In this document: positions 16,967-27,292 of the stretch, piece after piece | Numbering within the stretch: position 1 is the first letter of the stretch | Layout: every line of letters begins with the position of its first letter | NCBI RefSeq assembly: GCF_009923995.1 | Contig: NZ_RFSK01000020.1 | Coordinates: 1-64,000, forward strand | Length of the DNA: 64,000 nucleotides | Direction: 5' to 3' | Source of the DNA: Janthinobacterium sp. | Lineage (GTDB): Bacteria; Pseudomonadota; Gammaproteobacteria; Burkholderiales; Burkholderiaceae_D | Position numbers and translations under genes: made by a program | Notes under the pieces: generated by a model | The model's database searches: none | The model's input: only the letters and a program-made list of their open reading frames with translations | Told to the model about the DNA's origin: nothing

Positions 16967-19900
16967 GGTGTTCCGTTTCTTCTAACAGTTGATCGAGGCC
17001 GTCCAGCAGTTCCCGCTGCGGCGCCAGCCAGTAGCAGCCGTGCGTGTCCCCATTCGCGATCCCGCGCAGGAACAGGAAGATGGCGCCGCCCAGGTGCTCG
17101 GCCGGGTCGTAGGCGTCGCCGAGGCGGCTTTGCAGCAGGCGGTGCAGCGCCAGCATGTAGATGGCGCCCTGGATGTCGTAGCGGTGCTGCGCCATGCCGG
17201 CCGCCAGCGCGGCCGTGTGATAGGCGGCGTCGTTGGCACCCAGCGCATTCGACTTGTAGTCGAGCACCCAGTAGCGGCCTTCCCTTTCGATGACCAGGTC
17301 GGCGAAGCCTTTCAGCATGCCATGCAGCTGGCGCCGCGGCAGCACAGGACGGGGCGCGCCGTCGAGCAGCAGCCGCGTGCACAGCTGGTCGAGCGCCCCG
17401 GTGGACAGGTGCTCGCTGGGGAACCAGAATTCCATCTCGGACAGCGTGCTGTCGAGTTCGGACAGCGACGCGTCCAGCAGCGGCAGCGGCGTGACGGCCA
17501 CCTGCGTCAGCCAGGCGATGGCGTCTTCCTGGCGGTGGCCCCAGCCGGCCCGCTCGCAGCGCGCGGCCAGGCGCGTGGCGAAGTTGTCATCGTGGACGCA
17601 GTCGAAGCCTTCGCCGCCCATCCACTCGAGCTGCTCGTGCAGGAAGTTGCCGGGCACGGAGCCGCGCGGGAAGCGGTGCCACGGCGCGTCGGCCGCCTGC
17701 TGCTGCGGCAGGGCCGGCACGCCGGCGCCCGTGCCGTCTTCCAGCAGGGTCTCTTCCAGCGCCCGCTGCGGCACGTGGGCCGCGGCCACGGCGCCGATCT
17801 GGCGCGTCAGCGAGGTAAAGCTGCCCACCGACCAGTCGCGCTCGAAGTCTCCCGCGAACACGGGCGCGGGGCGCAGCTCGGGGCGCCGCTCGATGCGGTC
17901 GAGCACCGTGCAGGCGTCGGAGTGCGCCAGCGAGGCCACGTAGATGGCGTCGCAACTGCCCGCCACCTGCTGCCAGCGCAGCAGCAATTGTTCCGCCGGC
18001 AGCCTGTCGCCGCCCGTCAGCAAATAGCCCAGCGCCGATTCGTGCAGGGTATTTTCGCCCGCCTTGCGCGCCGCCAGCGCGGCCACGCCCAGCCACAGGA
18101 AGTGGCGCGCGCGCGTCAGCGCCACGTACAGCAGGCGCAAGTCTTCCTCGATGCGCGCCTCTTCCACGGCTGCCATGGCCTCGTCGGACAGCGACAGGTC
18201 GATGCGCCGCTCGCCGTTTTCATCCGCATATTCGAAGAAGCTGCGGTTGCGCTTGTCCACCTTGCGCGCCGTGACGGCGAACGGCAGGTACACGAGCGGG
18301 TATTCCAGGCCCTTGGATTTGTGCACGGTGATGACCTTCACCAGCTCCGCGTCGCTTTCCAGGCGCAGCACGCGCTCGTCGCCGTTGTCGCCCTCGCCCG
18401 CGATCTGCTCGGCCAGCCAGCGTATCAGCGCCTGTTCGCCATCGAGCTGGCGGCTGGCCGATTGCAGCAGTTCGGCCAGGTGCAGCAGATTCGTCAGGCG
18501 CCGCTCGCCGCCCGTCTGCTGCAGCAGCATGGCGGGCAGCTGCAGTTCGTGGATGAAGCGGCGCAGCATGGCCAGCACGCCCTGGCGCTGCCAGATCAAA
18601 TGCAGGGCTTTCAGCTGCTCGACCCTGCGCTCCCATTCCAGTTCATCGCTCGACAGGCGCGCCAGCTCGCCCAGCGACAGGCCGATGGTGCGCGTGGCCA
18701 GCGCGGCGCGCGCCAGTCCCCCGTCGAGCGGGTTGGCCAGCGCCGCCAGCCAGCGCAGCACGTCGGCCGCCTCCTCGCTGTCGACGACGGAATCCTTGTC
18801 GGACAAATACACGCTGGCGACCCGGCGGCGCGCCAGCGCGCGGCGGATGGCGGCCGCCTCCTTGCGGTCGCGCACGAGGATGGCCACGTCGGCCGGCTGC
18901 AGGCGCACGAAGCCGTCGGGGCCATCGAAACCCGCCTGCGGGTCGCCCAGCATGGCGACGATATGCTCGGCGCAGTGCTGCGCGAAATACTCGCGGTAGC
19001 CGTCGCCGCGCAGCCCTTCGTCGCTGGCGCAGGCGGCCAGCAGCGCCGGCATGGCGCCGTCCTTTGTTACCAGGTATTCGGCGCGCCCCTTGGCGTCGAC
19101 GGCCTCGAACGGCAGCGGATTCTCGTCCCCTATCCGGTAGCGGAAGGCGCCGGCCGGCACCTCGGCCCGTTCCGCATGCAGGAACAGCTGGTTGACGGCC
19201 GCCACCAGCGGCGCCGTCGAGCGGTAGTTGGTGCCCAGCTGGTAGTGGCGCCCAGCCGTGGCGCGGCGCGCCGCCAGGTAGCTCTGGATGTCGGCGCCGC
19301 GAAAGCCGTAGATCGACTGTTTCGGGTCGCCGATCAGGAACAGGCCCAGCGCCTTATCGTTGTCGGCGATGCGGTACAGCAGGTTGAAGATCTGGTACTG
19401 GGCCGGCGCCGTATCCTGGAATTCATCGACCATGGCCAACGGATACTGCTCGACGATGCGCTGGCGCAGGGCCGCGCCGTTTTCGCCCGCCAGCGCGTCG
19501 TGCAGGCGCTGCAGCATGTCGGCAAAGCCGAACTGGCGCGACTGGCGCTTCAATTGATCCATGCGCCGGGCGATGGACGCCGCCGCGTGCAGGTGCAGCT
19601 TGTGCGCTAGCGGCGTGATGGCGGCCAGAGCCAGCCCCAGCGCCTCCGTGTGTTCGAAGCACTCGGGCACCTGCGCCGTGAAACTCTTGGCAAACGCATC
19701 CTCGATGCCGAAGGGCGTCAATCGCTCCCAGGCCTTGGCCGTGATGGCCGGCTGCAGCAGCAGCGGGTCCTGCGCCCAGCGGCGCAAGCCGTCGAACCAT
19801 TTCGCCAGGTTCTCCGGCTTCATCTTGACGCCGTTAAAACACTTGGGATTGATGGCGCGGTGCTCGTTGATCCACGCGGCCATGCGGTCCACGCGCTCGA

Positions 19901-20621
19901 CCCAGCCCGCCTTCAGGCTGGCCAGCTGCGCGGCCAGCGCCCGCTGTTCGCGCCCGATCAGCGCGGACAAGGGTTCTTCCTGCGCCATGCCCGTGATGTC
20001 CGCGCGGCGCGCCAGGTCGCGCGCGCCTTTTTTGAGCGCATCCACGTCGGGCCAGCAATCGAGCAGCACCTCCAGCGCCTGCGGCGACAGGGGATACACC
20101 TGCTGGCGCCAGTAATCGTGGGCCGCATCCTCGAACAGGGCCTGCTCGTCGCTGACCAGTTCCTCGTCGAACAGGCTGCCGCTGTCGAAGGCATGCTCGC
20201 GCAGCATGCGCTGGCACCAGGCGTCGATGGTGAAGATGGCCGCTTCATCCATCGTCTCGGCGGCCAGCATCAGCCGGTGCGCCGCCTTTTGCCGTTCGCT
20301 CTCGTCCGGATACGCTTCCAGCAGGGCGTCGAGGAACGGGTCGCTGGCGCCGGATTCATGGCGGAAATAGGCGGCGGCCTCGATCAGGCGCTCGCGCACG
20401 CGGTTCGACAGTTCCCGCGTGGCGGCGCGGGTAAACGTCATCACCAGGATGTCGGCCGGCAGCAGGGGCCGCGCAAAGCGGCTGTCGTCGTCGCCGTGTC
20501 CCAGCACGAGGCGCACGTACAGCGCGGCGATGGTCCAGGTCTTGCCCGTGCCGGCGGACGCTTCGATCAGGCGCGAGCCATGCAGGGGGAATGCCAGGGG
20601 GTTGAGCAGATGACTCGTCAT
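16956..20621 (-). CDS. recB: Exodeoxyribonuclease V subunit beta (RecB)
   Basis: 3'-5' helicase and nuclease subunit of RecBCD, 1221 aa. Walker A ASAGTGKT is at residues 21-28, the DExx box is MVDEFQDTAPAQ, and motif VI is LLYVALTRARHFL. The C-terminal nuclease domain keeps its catalytic residues in GFADLVIEREGRYWVLDYKSN (Asp, then the Asp and Lys of DYK). It sits between recC (4-base ATGA overlap) and recD (11-base overlap), all on the minus strand, so the three subunits are made from one message. Confidence 0.97.
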   Translation of the reverse strand: MTSHLLNPLAFPLHGSRLIEASAGTGKTWTIAALYVRLVLGHGDDDSRFARPLLPADILVMTFTRAATRELSNRVRERLIEAAAYFRHESGASDPFLDALLEAYPDESERQKAAHRLMLAAETMDEAAIFTIDAWCQRMLREHAFDSGSLFDEELVSDEQALFEDAAHDYWRQQVYPLSPQALEVLLDCWPDVDALKKGARDLARRADITGMAQEEPLSALIGREQRALAAQLASLKAGWVERVDRMAAWINEHRAINPKCFNGVKMKPENLAKWFDGLRRWAQDPLLLQPAITAKAWERLTPFGIEDAFAKSFTAQVPECFEHTEALGLALAAITPLAHKLHLHAAASIARRMDQLKRQSRQFGFADMLQRLHDALAGENGAALRQRIVEQYPLAMVDEFQDTAPAQYQIFNLLYRIADNDKALGLFLIGDPKQSIYGFRGADIQSYLAARRATAGRHYQLGTNYRSTAPLVAAVNQLFLHAERAEVPAGAFRYRIGDENPLPFEAVDAKGRAEYLVTKDGAMPALLAACASDEGLRGDGYREYFAQHCAEHIVAMLGDPQAGFDGPDGFVRLQPADVAILVRDRKEAAAIRRALARRRVASVYLSDKDSVVDSEEAADVLRWLAALANPLDGGLARAALATRTIGLSLGELARLSSDELEWERRVEQLKALHLIWQRQGVLAMLRRFIHELQLPAMLLQQTGGERRLTNLLHLAELLQSASRQLDGEQALIRWLAEQIAGEGDNGDERVLRLESDAELVKVITVHKSKGLEYPLVYLPFAVTARKVDKRNRSFFEYADENGERRIDLSLSDEAMAAVEEARIEEDLRLLYVALTRARHFLWLGVAALAARKAGENTLHESALGYLLTGGDRLPAEQLLLRWQQVAGSCDAIYVASLAHSDACTVLDRIERRPELRPAPVFAGDFERDWSVGSFTSLTRQIGAVAAAHVPQRALEETLLEDGTGAGVPALPQQQAADAPWHRFPRGSVPGNFLHEQLEWMGGEGFDCVHDDNFATRLAARCERAGWGHRQEDAIAWLTQVAVTPLPLLDASLSELDSTLSEMEFWFPSEHLSTGALDQLCTRLLLDGAPRPVLPRRQLHGMLKGFADLVIEREGRYWVLDYKSNALGANDAAYHTAALAAGMAQHRYDIQGAIYMLALHRLLQSRLGDAYDPAEHLGGAIFLFLRGIANGDTHGCYWLAPQRELLDGLDQLLEETEHHAA

Positions 20622-23600
20622 TGTTCTTCTCCGGCGCCGTCATGGGGCGCGCTGATCGGGTCGATGGTGATGTGCTGTTGCAGCCAGTCGGCCAGCGGTC
20701 CATACAGCTCGCGCGTGCAGTCCTGCCATGCTTCGTCCGCCGCCAGGGCGGAAAACTCGGGCCACAGGCGGGCCAGGCACAGTTCCTCGCGCTCGCCCGA
20801 GACTTCAAAGCCGCCATCGTAGACGGCGCGCGGGTCGCCCTCCTGCACCAGCGCCAGGCCCGTCTTGCAGGCCGTGGGCAGCGGATGGTTCATGCCTTCG
20901 CGCCACAAGGCCAGCAGGGTGGCCAGGGCGGCGCGCGACGCGGCCGGATCGAGCGGCGCCATGCTGACGATGGCGTCGCGCGCCACCAGGTAGCCAGTAA
21001 CGGGAAAATCGAGGGCGGCGGCGGCCAGCTGGCGCAGCCACATCAGCATCAGCTTGTCGCCGCGCGCCTGGCCGCCCTTGTCCGTCACTTTCGAGGAAAT
21101 CTGCATCAGCCAGGCCGTTTCCTGGCCGTTGCTGCACAATCTGTCGAGCCAGTCGTCGATCTGCACCTCGCCGAAAGGCAGGTTGATGGCGCGCTTGTCG
21201 GCCGGCAGCGGGAACGAGGCGCGCAGGGACAGCCACGCGCTGCGCACGGGCACCAGCGCCTCGACCAGCTGCGCCTGCACCTGCTGGCCGATCAGGCCGA
21301 TGGGCAGCACGCCTTCGCGCGCCAGCTTTTCCGCGCGCGCCTCCAGGCTGGCGCGCACATCGTCCAGCGCTTCCACGGCGCCGCCATCATCGAGCATGGT
21401 GTCTTCCAGCAGATAGCGCTCGAGCGCATTCAGGCCGAACGGTTCCTCGTCCTCGCCCAGCATGGCCGCATCGGCGAAATGCACGCTGAGGCGGCGGCGG
21501 AAGAAGTACTTGACGGGCTGGCGCAAAAAGCTGGCCAGCTCGCCCAGCTTCAGGCGCGTGCCGGGATCGAGTTCGTAGGGCCCCAGCGGCAGCTCCCCGG
21601 CCTGCGTATCGGCATCGGCATCGGCATGCGCCACGCGCCATTCGCGCGCGTACGTGAGCAGGCCGCCCGCCTCGAAATAGCGGCGGCTGAACGGCTGCAG
21701 CGCGTGCTCCGTCGTCAGGCTCGCCAGGTGGCGGTCCAGCGACCAGCCGGCGGCCAGGTAGTCGCGCAGCTGCGACACCAGCACGGATGGCGGCTGTTCG
21801 GAATTGTCGCGCACATTGCGCCCCACCCAGCTCACGTAGAGCTTGTCGCGCGCGGCCAGCAGGGCTTCGAGCATCAGGTAGCGGTCGTCGTCGCGGCGCG
21901 AACGGTCGCCCGGGCGTGCCATGCCGGGCAGCGCCAGCAAGTCGAAATCGGCCTTCGGCGCGCGGCGCGGGAAGTCGCCGTCGTTCATGCCCAGCAGGCA
22001 GACGACGCGGAAGGGCACGGCGCGCATCGGCATCAGGGTGCAGAACGTCACGCCACCGGAGACAAACTGGTGGTTCAGGGTCGGCTCGTCGAGCGCGCCC
22101 AGCCACGCCACGCGCAGCACGGACAGCGGCACCTGCTCGACGAAGCCCGCGTGCTCGCACGTTTCCAGCCAGCGCAGCAAGGCGCCTTCCAGCTGCGCCA
22201 GGGTCAGGCGGTCGCCCTCGTCGTCGGCGTCGAAGAAGGCGGCCAGTAGGGCGCGCGCCTGCTCGCCCCATTCGGCGGGCGTGCGGCTGCCGGCCAGCAC
22301 GCCGCGCCAGTGCAGCAGGGCCTCGACCAGCTGCGCCAGGGAGCCTGCCAGCGCCGCATCGAGGCCGCCCACTTCCGCGTACGGCTCGATGCCGCCGAAG
22401 CTGGCGCCACCGCCGCTGGCATAGCCGAGCAGCATGCGCCGCACGCCGAAGATCCACGCATTCTGTTCGCCCGCCGCGCCCAGCCCCAGGCCGGCGCGGT
22501 GCTCCCGGTCCAGGCCCCAGCGCACGCCCGCCCCTTCGATCCACGCGCCCAGCGTGGCCAGGTCATCCGGCTGCAGGCCGAAGCGGGCCGCCAGCGCCGG
22601 CACGTCGAGCAGGTCGCGCACCTCGCTCTGGCGGCAGCGCTGCTGCGGCAGGTGCAGCAGCCATTCGAGCGCGACGAGCAGCGGATTGACGCTGCGGTCC
22701 TTCACGTCGCCGATCTCGAACGGAATGAAACGCTCGTCGTTGCGCCGGTACTGGCCGAAGACGGCGTGGATGGCGGCCGTGAAGGTGTCGATGTCGGGCA
22801 CCATCACCACCACGTCGCGCGGGCGCAGCCCCGTCTCGGCGCTGTGGGCGAACATGGCCAGCAGCTGGTCGTGCAGCACCTCCACTTCGCGCTGCACGCT
22901 GTGCGCCACGTGGAATTCGATCGAGCGGTCGGCCGCATCGGGCGGCGTTTGCGCGTGTTCGGCCAGCGGACGCAGTTCGCGGATGGCCACCTGCACCTGC
23001 TGCAGCAGGGTTGCGCCCTCCTCCTCGCCGAACAGGTCGATGCGCAGGCTGTCGTCGCGCCCTTCGGCTTGCGCATGCTCGTCGAATTCGTCGAGCATGC
23101 GGATGAAATCGCGCCCTTGCCGGCCCCAGCTCGCCAGCAGCGGATGGCTGTGCGCATGCAGTTCTTCCAGCGGGATCTGCGCCAGGTCATGGCCGTTGCG
23201 CTGCTGCTGCCGCTTGTTCGCCGCGCGCAGCAGGTCGCGCCCTTCGATGATGTCGCCCCAGTAGAACTGGCACGGGTTGGGCACGGCCAGCACCACCTGC
23301 GTGTGGCGCGCCAGCGCGGCCAGCGCCTGCAGGGTCTGGTATGGCAGGGCCGACACGCCGAACAGCACCACCCGGCGCGGCAGCTTGCCGGCGGGCCGGT
23401 CTCCGGCGGAAATCGCCGCCAGGAAGGCGTCGTGGATGTCGGCGCGGCCCGTATCGCGTTCGGCTTCGGCCACGTCGGCCGCCACGGCGCGCCACAACTG
23501 CGCCTGCCAGCGCTGCTCCTCCTTCAGCGCGATGGCTTCGTTTCTGGCCGTGCGCAGCTGGTCGCGCCCCGCGGCCCAGTCGGCCAGCCAGTCGGCGCGG

Positions 23601-24043
23601 TAGACCTGGTACTGGTCGAACAGGTCGGCCAGGCGCTCGGCCAGCTGCAGGCGGCGTTCCGCGTCGCCGTCGGCGAGGAAGTAGCGCAGCGGCGCGAAGG
23701 CGGGATCGGCCAGCAGCGATGGCAGCAGGCGCATCAAACGCCACGTCAGCGGCGACTTGTCGAACGGCGAGACGCGCGGCACGCGCTCGCGGCCCAGCAT
23801 GCCCCGGTAGCTTTCCCACAGCAGGCGCGCCGGCAGGGCGATGCGCGTGGCGGCGCACACGCCCATTTCCTCGGCCAGGGCGATCTTCAGCCACTCGGCC
23901 ACGCCGTTCGACTGCACCAGGAAGATGTCCGTTTCCAGCGGCGCCAGCGGGTGGCTGCGCAGCCACTGGAAAACGGCGGCGCGCAGCTGTTCCAGCTGGT
24001 TGCCGTGCAGGATGAGGAGGCCGGGCGTGACGGTTGTTTGCAT
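20618..24043 (-). CDS. recC: Exodeoxyribonuclease V subunit gamma (RecC)
   Basis: Chi-recognition and scaffold subunit of RecBCD, 1141 aa, close to the usual length. The N-terminus GLLILHGNQLEQLRAAVFQWL and motifs such as FLVQSNGVAEWLKIALAEEMG, DVVVMVPDIDTF, VCLLGMNDGDFPRR and a C-terminal RecC interaction region identify it. RecC is an inactivated helicase fold, so canonical Walker motifs are absent, as expected. First gene of the recCBD operon; the start codon lies 75 bases downstream of the end of the hybrid kinase gene, so the operon may have its own promoter or be read from upstream. Confidence 0.96.
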   Translation of the reverse strand: MQTTVTPGLLILHGNQLEQLRAAVFQWLRSHPLAPLETDIFLVQSNGVAEWLKIALAEEMGVCAATRIALPARLLWESYRGMLGRERVPRVSPFDKSPLTWRLMRLLPSLLADPAFAPLRYFLADGDAERRLQLAERLADLFDQYQVYRADWLADWAAGRDQLRTARNEAIALKEEQRWQAQLWRAVAADVAEAERDTGRADIHDAFLAAISAGDRPAGKLPRRVVLFGVSALPYQTLQALAALARHTQVVLAVPNPCQFYWGDIIEGRDLLRAANKRQQQRNGHDLAQIPLEELHAHSHPLLASWGRQGRDFIRMLDEFDEHAQAEGRDDSLRIDLFGEEEGATLLQQVQVAIRELRPLAEHAQTPPDAADRSIEFHVAHSVQREVEVLHDQLLAMFAHSAETGLRPRDVVVMVPDIDTFTAAIHAVFGQYRRNDERFIPFEIGDVKDRSVNPLLVALEWLLHLPQQRCRQSEVRDLLDVPALAARFGLQPDDLATLGAWIEGAGVRWGLDREHRAGLGLGAAGEQNAWIFGVRRMLLGYASGGGASFGGIEPYAEVGGLDAALAGSLAQLVEALLHWRGVLAGSRTPAEWGEQARALLAAFFDADDEGDRLTLAQLEGALLRWLETCEHAGFVEQVPLSVLRVAWLGALDEPTLNHQFVSGGVTFCTLMPMRAVPFRVVCLLGMNDGDFPRRAPKADFDLLALPGMARPGDRSRRDDDRYLMLEALLAARDKLYVSWVGRNVRDNSEQPPSVLVSQLRDYLAAGWSLDRHLASLTTEHALQPFSRRYFEAGGLLTYAREWRVAHADADADTQAGELPLGPYELDPGTRLKLGELASFLRQPVKYFFRRRLSVHFADAAMLGEDEEPFGLNALERYLLEDTMLDDGGAVEALDDVRASLEARAEKLAREGVLPIGLIGQQVQAQLVEALVPVRSAWLSLRASFPLPADKRAINLPFGEVQIDDWLDRLCSNGQETAWLMQISSKVTDKGGQARGDKLMLMWLRQLAAAALDFPVTGYLVARDAIVSMAPLDPAASRAALATLLALWREGMNHPLPTACKTGLALVQEGDPRAVYDGGFEVSGEREELCLARLWPEFSALAADEAWQDCTRELYGPLADWLQQHITIDPISAPHDGAGEEQ

Positions 24044-24118
24044 GCTGATCCGATGAGTTGGCGCGTCTCCAGCCGCATGGCCGGAGACGTCAAAGACGTA
24101 TTATCGCCGCTGCCTGCG

Positions 24119-27100
24119 TCAGGGGGCGTCGCTGGCGGCAAATTCCAGCGAAATTTGTTCCGCCACCTGCGCCAGGGCCGGGCCCAGCGCCGTCAGCAAG
24201 GCGCGCGCCTGCTGCATGTCGCCGCCCAGGCGCAAGCCTTCGATCGACAGGCACAGGGCGGCGAACGCGTGCGCGCCCACGGCCAGCGCCGATGATTTGC
24301 TGCGGTGGCCCAGGTCCGCCAGGCGTCCCAGGTCTTCCAGCGCCATGGCCTGCTCCATTTCGGCGATGCCGTCGCGCGCCGTGTCGAGGAACAGCTGGGC
24401 ATACTTGCGCATCTTGATGGCGTCATTGCTGAACGTGAGGGCCAGCGTGGCCAGGTCGAGGATGGCCGTGTCGCGCCCTTCCGGCGCCCGCGCCGCCGGC
24501 GCCGGCGCATGGCCCCGGCCCGCCGCCTGGACGTGGGCCATGCCGCCCATGCCGCCGATGCCGCCGCGCAGGCGGAACCATTTCGCCAGCAGGTGGAACA
24601 GCAGGTTGGGCGCGATCGGCTTGGTCACGAATTCGTCCATGCCCGCCTCCAGGCAGCGCGCGCGGTCCTCGCTGCCCGCGTTGGCCGTCATGGCGATCAC
24701 CAGCAGGCCGGCCAGGCGCGGATCGGCGCGGATGCGCCGCGTCGCCTCGAAGCCGTCCATTTCCGGCATCTGCACGTCCATCAGCACGCAGTCGTAGCGC
24801 TGGCGGGACAGCAGTTCCAGCGCCTCGCGGCCATTGCCGGCCACGCAGACGGTGGCGCCGGCGTCTTCCAGCAGTTCGCAGCCCACCTGCTGGCTGAAGA
24901 CATTGTCTTCCACCAGCAGGATGGACGCGCCGCGGATCACGCCCAGCACTTCCGGCTCCACTTCGGCGATGCCTTCGTCGCTGGCCTGCGCGCATTTTTC
25001 CAGGCGCGCCGTGAACCAGAAGGTGCTGCCCTGGCCCGGCTGGCTGTACACGCCCACCTTGCCCTTCATGAGTTCAGCGAGCTGCTTGCTGATCACCAGT
25101 CCCAGGCCGCTGCCGCCGTACCGGCGCGTGGTCGACGGGTCGGCCTGGTGGAAGGAGCGGAACAGCTGCGCCACCTCTTCCTGGCTCATGCCGATGCCCC
25201 GGTCCTGCACCTCGAAGCGCAGCACGGTATGGCTGGCGCGCTCCTCGGACTGGCGCACGCGCACGAAGATGCTGCCATTGTCGGAAAACTTGATGGCGTT
25301 GCTGGCCAGGTTCAGCAAGACCTGCTCCAGGCGCAGCGGGTCGCCGCGCCAGCGCTGCGGCAATTCCGGCGCGATATCGAACTGCAGCACCAGGCCCTTG
25401 ACGGCGGCCGCATCGCCCAGCTGGCTGGCGATGTTCGCCAGCAGGGTATCGAGGCGGAAGTCCAGCACTTCCAGTTCCAGCTTGCCCGCCTCGATCTTGG
25501 AAAAATCGAGGATGTCGTTGATCAGGCCCAGCAGATGCTGGCCCGAGTGGTAGATTTTTTGCAGGTAGTCGCGCTGGCGCACGTCGGCCACCGATTTCAG
25601 GGCCAGGTGCGCCATGCCGATGATGCTGTTCATCGGCGTGCGGATTTCATGGCTCATGTTCGACAGGAAGTCGCTCTTGGCCTGGCTGGCCGCGTCGGCC
25701 TGTTCCTTCAGGCGGTGCAGCTCCGTCACGTCGGTGGACAGCCCGATCAGGCCCGTCACGGGGCCGGGCAGGCCGAGCGGCACCTTGACGCTCCACAGAT
25801 GGTGCACCTGGCCCTGCGCATCGACGAAGCGCTCCTCGCCGACGAACTTGGTGCCGCTGTCGAAGACCTGGCGTTCGGTGCGCTGCGACGCGGCGGCCGC
25901 GTCACCGAGCATCAGCTCGCCGTCACGGCGGCCGATCACCTGGTCCACGGAGCGGCCCAGGATGGCCGCCGTGCGGGCATTCACGTAGCGGTAGCGCAGG
26001 TCTTCATCCTTCATGTAGACATAGGCGTCGACGCTGTCGAGCACCGTGTCGAGCAGGGTGCGCTGCGTAATGGCGCTGCGCCGCGAGCGGTACAGGGTAT
26101 AGATGTAGCCGTAGATCAGCATGGTGCCCGCCAGGCCGACGGCCAGCGCCAGCCACGGGAAATAGCGGTCAAAGCCGCTGTACAGCTCCGCCTTGCGCAC
26201 GCGGAAATGCGCTTTCCACACCCCGCCCTGGTACACGATGGGCAGCACCTGGTCGAAATAGTCCGCATCGCTGCCCGGCTGCGGCGGCGCCACCGCCAGG
26301 TCGCCGTCATCGTTGAACAGCAGGCGGTCCTGCGGCGTGATGCGCACGTCGCCATCGGCCGGCAAGGGCTCCGTGGCGCTGTACAGGATCAGGCCCAGCG
26401 GTTCGAGGGCGCTGCGTTCGAGCGCGCTGTGCACCAGCTGCGCCACGCCGAAGCCGATGCCCACGGAACCCTGGTAAGCGGCGCGGCGCTCGGCCACGCT
26501 GCCCTGCGGCATGCCGTTGCGGTACACGGGCAGGCGCATGCCCAGGCCCACGTGCGCGGGCGGCCCCTTGATCATGATCACCTGCCCCGAGGCGCCGACT
26601 TCGCCGCTGTCGCGCGCCTGCGCCAGGGCCTGCGCCACCAGCGGATTGGCGCCGATGTCGACGCCCATGCGTTCGGCCAGCAGGGAGTCGGGCTCCAGGT
26701 AGGTGAGCACCGCATATTCCGGGCGCTCGCCGGGCGGGCGGATGGCAAAGCCGGGATAGCCGCCCGGCGACAGGCTGGTGTCCTTGCGCACGGCCTCGAT
26801 ATAGGCGGCGCGCTGCGCCGGCGTCACGGCCACCGCATAGTTGACCGATTCGATGGCGGGAAACTGGCGCGCGATATCGAGGCCCGTCACGTAGTCGTGG
26901 AACTGGCGGCGCGTCAGATGGTCGCTGGTGCGGAACAGCGCTTCGAGGCCGCGCAGCAGGTCGGAATAGCTTTTGACGCGCGTGGCCAGGCTATGCTGGG
27001 CGGCGTGCGTCAGATTGTCGAAACGCTGCGCCGCGTCGTCGTTGACCGTGCGCGCCGCGCCCGCGTACAGGGCGCCGCCCACGGCCAGCGCCAGCAGCAA

Positions 27101-27157
27101 GCCTCCCGCCCAGATCCTGATGCCTGATACCGTCCCGCCCTTGCTCAAAGTGTGCAT
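24119..27157 (-). CDS. CHASE-PAS hybrid sensor histidine kinase with receiver and Hpt domains
   Basis: Membrane phosphorelay kinase of 1012 aa. Order: transmembrane helix near residues 10-35, periplasmic CHASE sensor (about 60-250), second helix (about 320-345), PAS domain (about 365-480), HisKA with SHEIRTPMNSIIG, ATPase domain, receiver with VLMDVQMPEMDG, and a C-terminal Hpt domain with GHRSKSSALAVGA. All four phosphotransfer stations are in one chain. I start it at 27157, just before a short basic lead and the first helix. No response regulator is adjacent, so the final output is unknown. CHASE domains sense small extracellular ligands. Confidence 0.9.
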   Translation of the reverse strand: MHTLSKGGTVSGIRIWAGGLLLALAVGGALYAGAARTVNDDAAQRFDNLTHAAQHSLATRVKSYSDLLRGLEALFRTSDHLTRRQFHDYVTGLDIARQFPAIESVNYAVAVTPAQRAAYIEAVRKDTSLSPGGYPGFAIRPPGERPEYAVLTYLEPDSLLAERMGVDIGANPLVAQALAQARDSGEVGASGQVIMIKGPPAHVGLGMRLPVYRNGMPQGSVAERRAAYQGSVGIGFGVAQLVHSALERSALEPLGLILYSATEPLPADGDVRITPQDRLLFNDDGDLAVAPPQPGSDADYFDQVLPIVYQGGVWKAHFRVRKAELYSGFDRYFPWLALAVGLAGTMLIYGYIYTLYRSRRSAITQRTLLDTVLDSVDAYVYMKDEDLRYRYVNARTAAILGRSVDQVIGRRDGELMLGDAAAASQRTERQVFDSGTKFVGEERFVDAQGQVHHLWSVKVPLGLPGPVTGLIGLSTDVTELHRLKEQADAASQAKSDFLSNMSHEIRTPMNSIIGMAHLALKSVADVRQRDYLQKIYHSGQHLLGLINDILDFSKIEAGKLELEVLDFRLDTLLANIASQLGDAAAVKGLVLQFDIAPELPQRWRGDPLRLEQVLLNLASNAIKFSDNGSIFVRVRQSEERASHTVLRFEVQDRGIGMSQEEVAQLFRSFHQADPSTTRRYGGSGLGLVISKQLAELMKGKVGVYSQPGQGSTFWFTARLEKCAQASDEGIAEVEPEVLGVIRGASILLVEDNVFSQQVGCELLEDAGATVCVAGNGREALELLSRQRYDCVLMDVQMPEMDGFEATRRIRADPRLAGLLVIAMTANAGSEDRARCLEAGMDEFVTKPIAPNLLFHLLAKWFRLRGGIGGMGGMAHVQAAGRGHAPAPAARAPEGRDTAILDLATLALTFSNDAIKMRKYAQLFLDTARDGIAEMEQAMALEDLGRLADLGHRSKSSALAVGAHAFAALCLSIEGLRLGGDMQQARALLTALGPALAQVAEQISLEFAASDAP

Positions 27158-27292
27158 TGTCGATCGCTTATTCCGGTTCCTCGAATGTAGGGCGCATTTG
27201 CGCACAGCAGGTACGAGGATACTATCAAAGCCCCTGCGCGACGCGCTTGCGGGCGAAAAAAAGCGCGCCCGATAGTTGCCCTGGAAAACACC

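Noticed and set aside
15161-19610. Very long open frames antisense to recD and recB (more than 700 and 870 codons)
   Set aside because: They mirror the codon structure of the sense genes in GC-rich DNA, lack family features and ribosome sites, and are rich in Arg/Gln/His as expected from antisense reading.
21606-21626. Tandem hexamer ATCGGC/CATCGG repeat
   Set aside because: It lies within recC and encodes a short Ala-Asp run on the sense strand; three units are too few to call a functional repeat.
24305-27127. 940-codon open frame antisense to the hybrid kinase gene
   Set aside because: The sense strand encodes a full CHASE-PAS-HK-REC-Hpt protein; the antisense product has no recognisable domain and a compositional bias typical of shadows.
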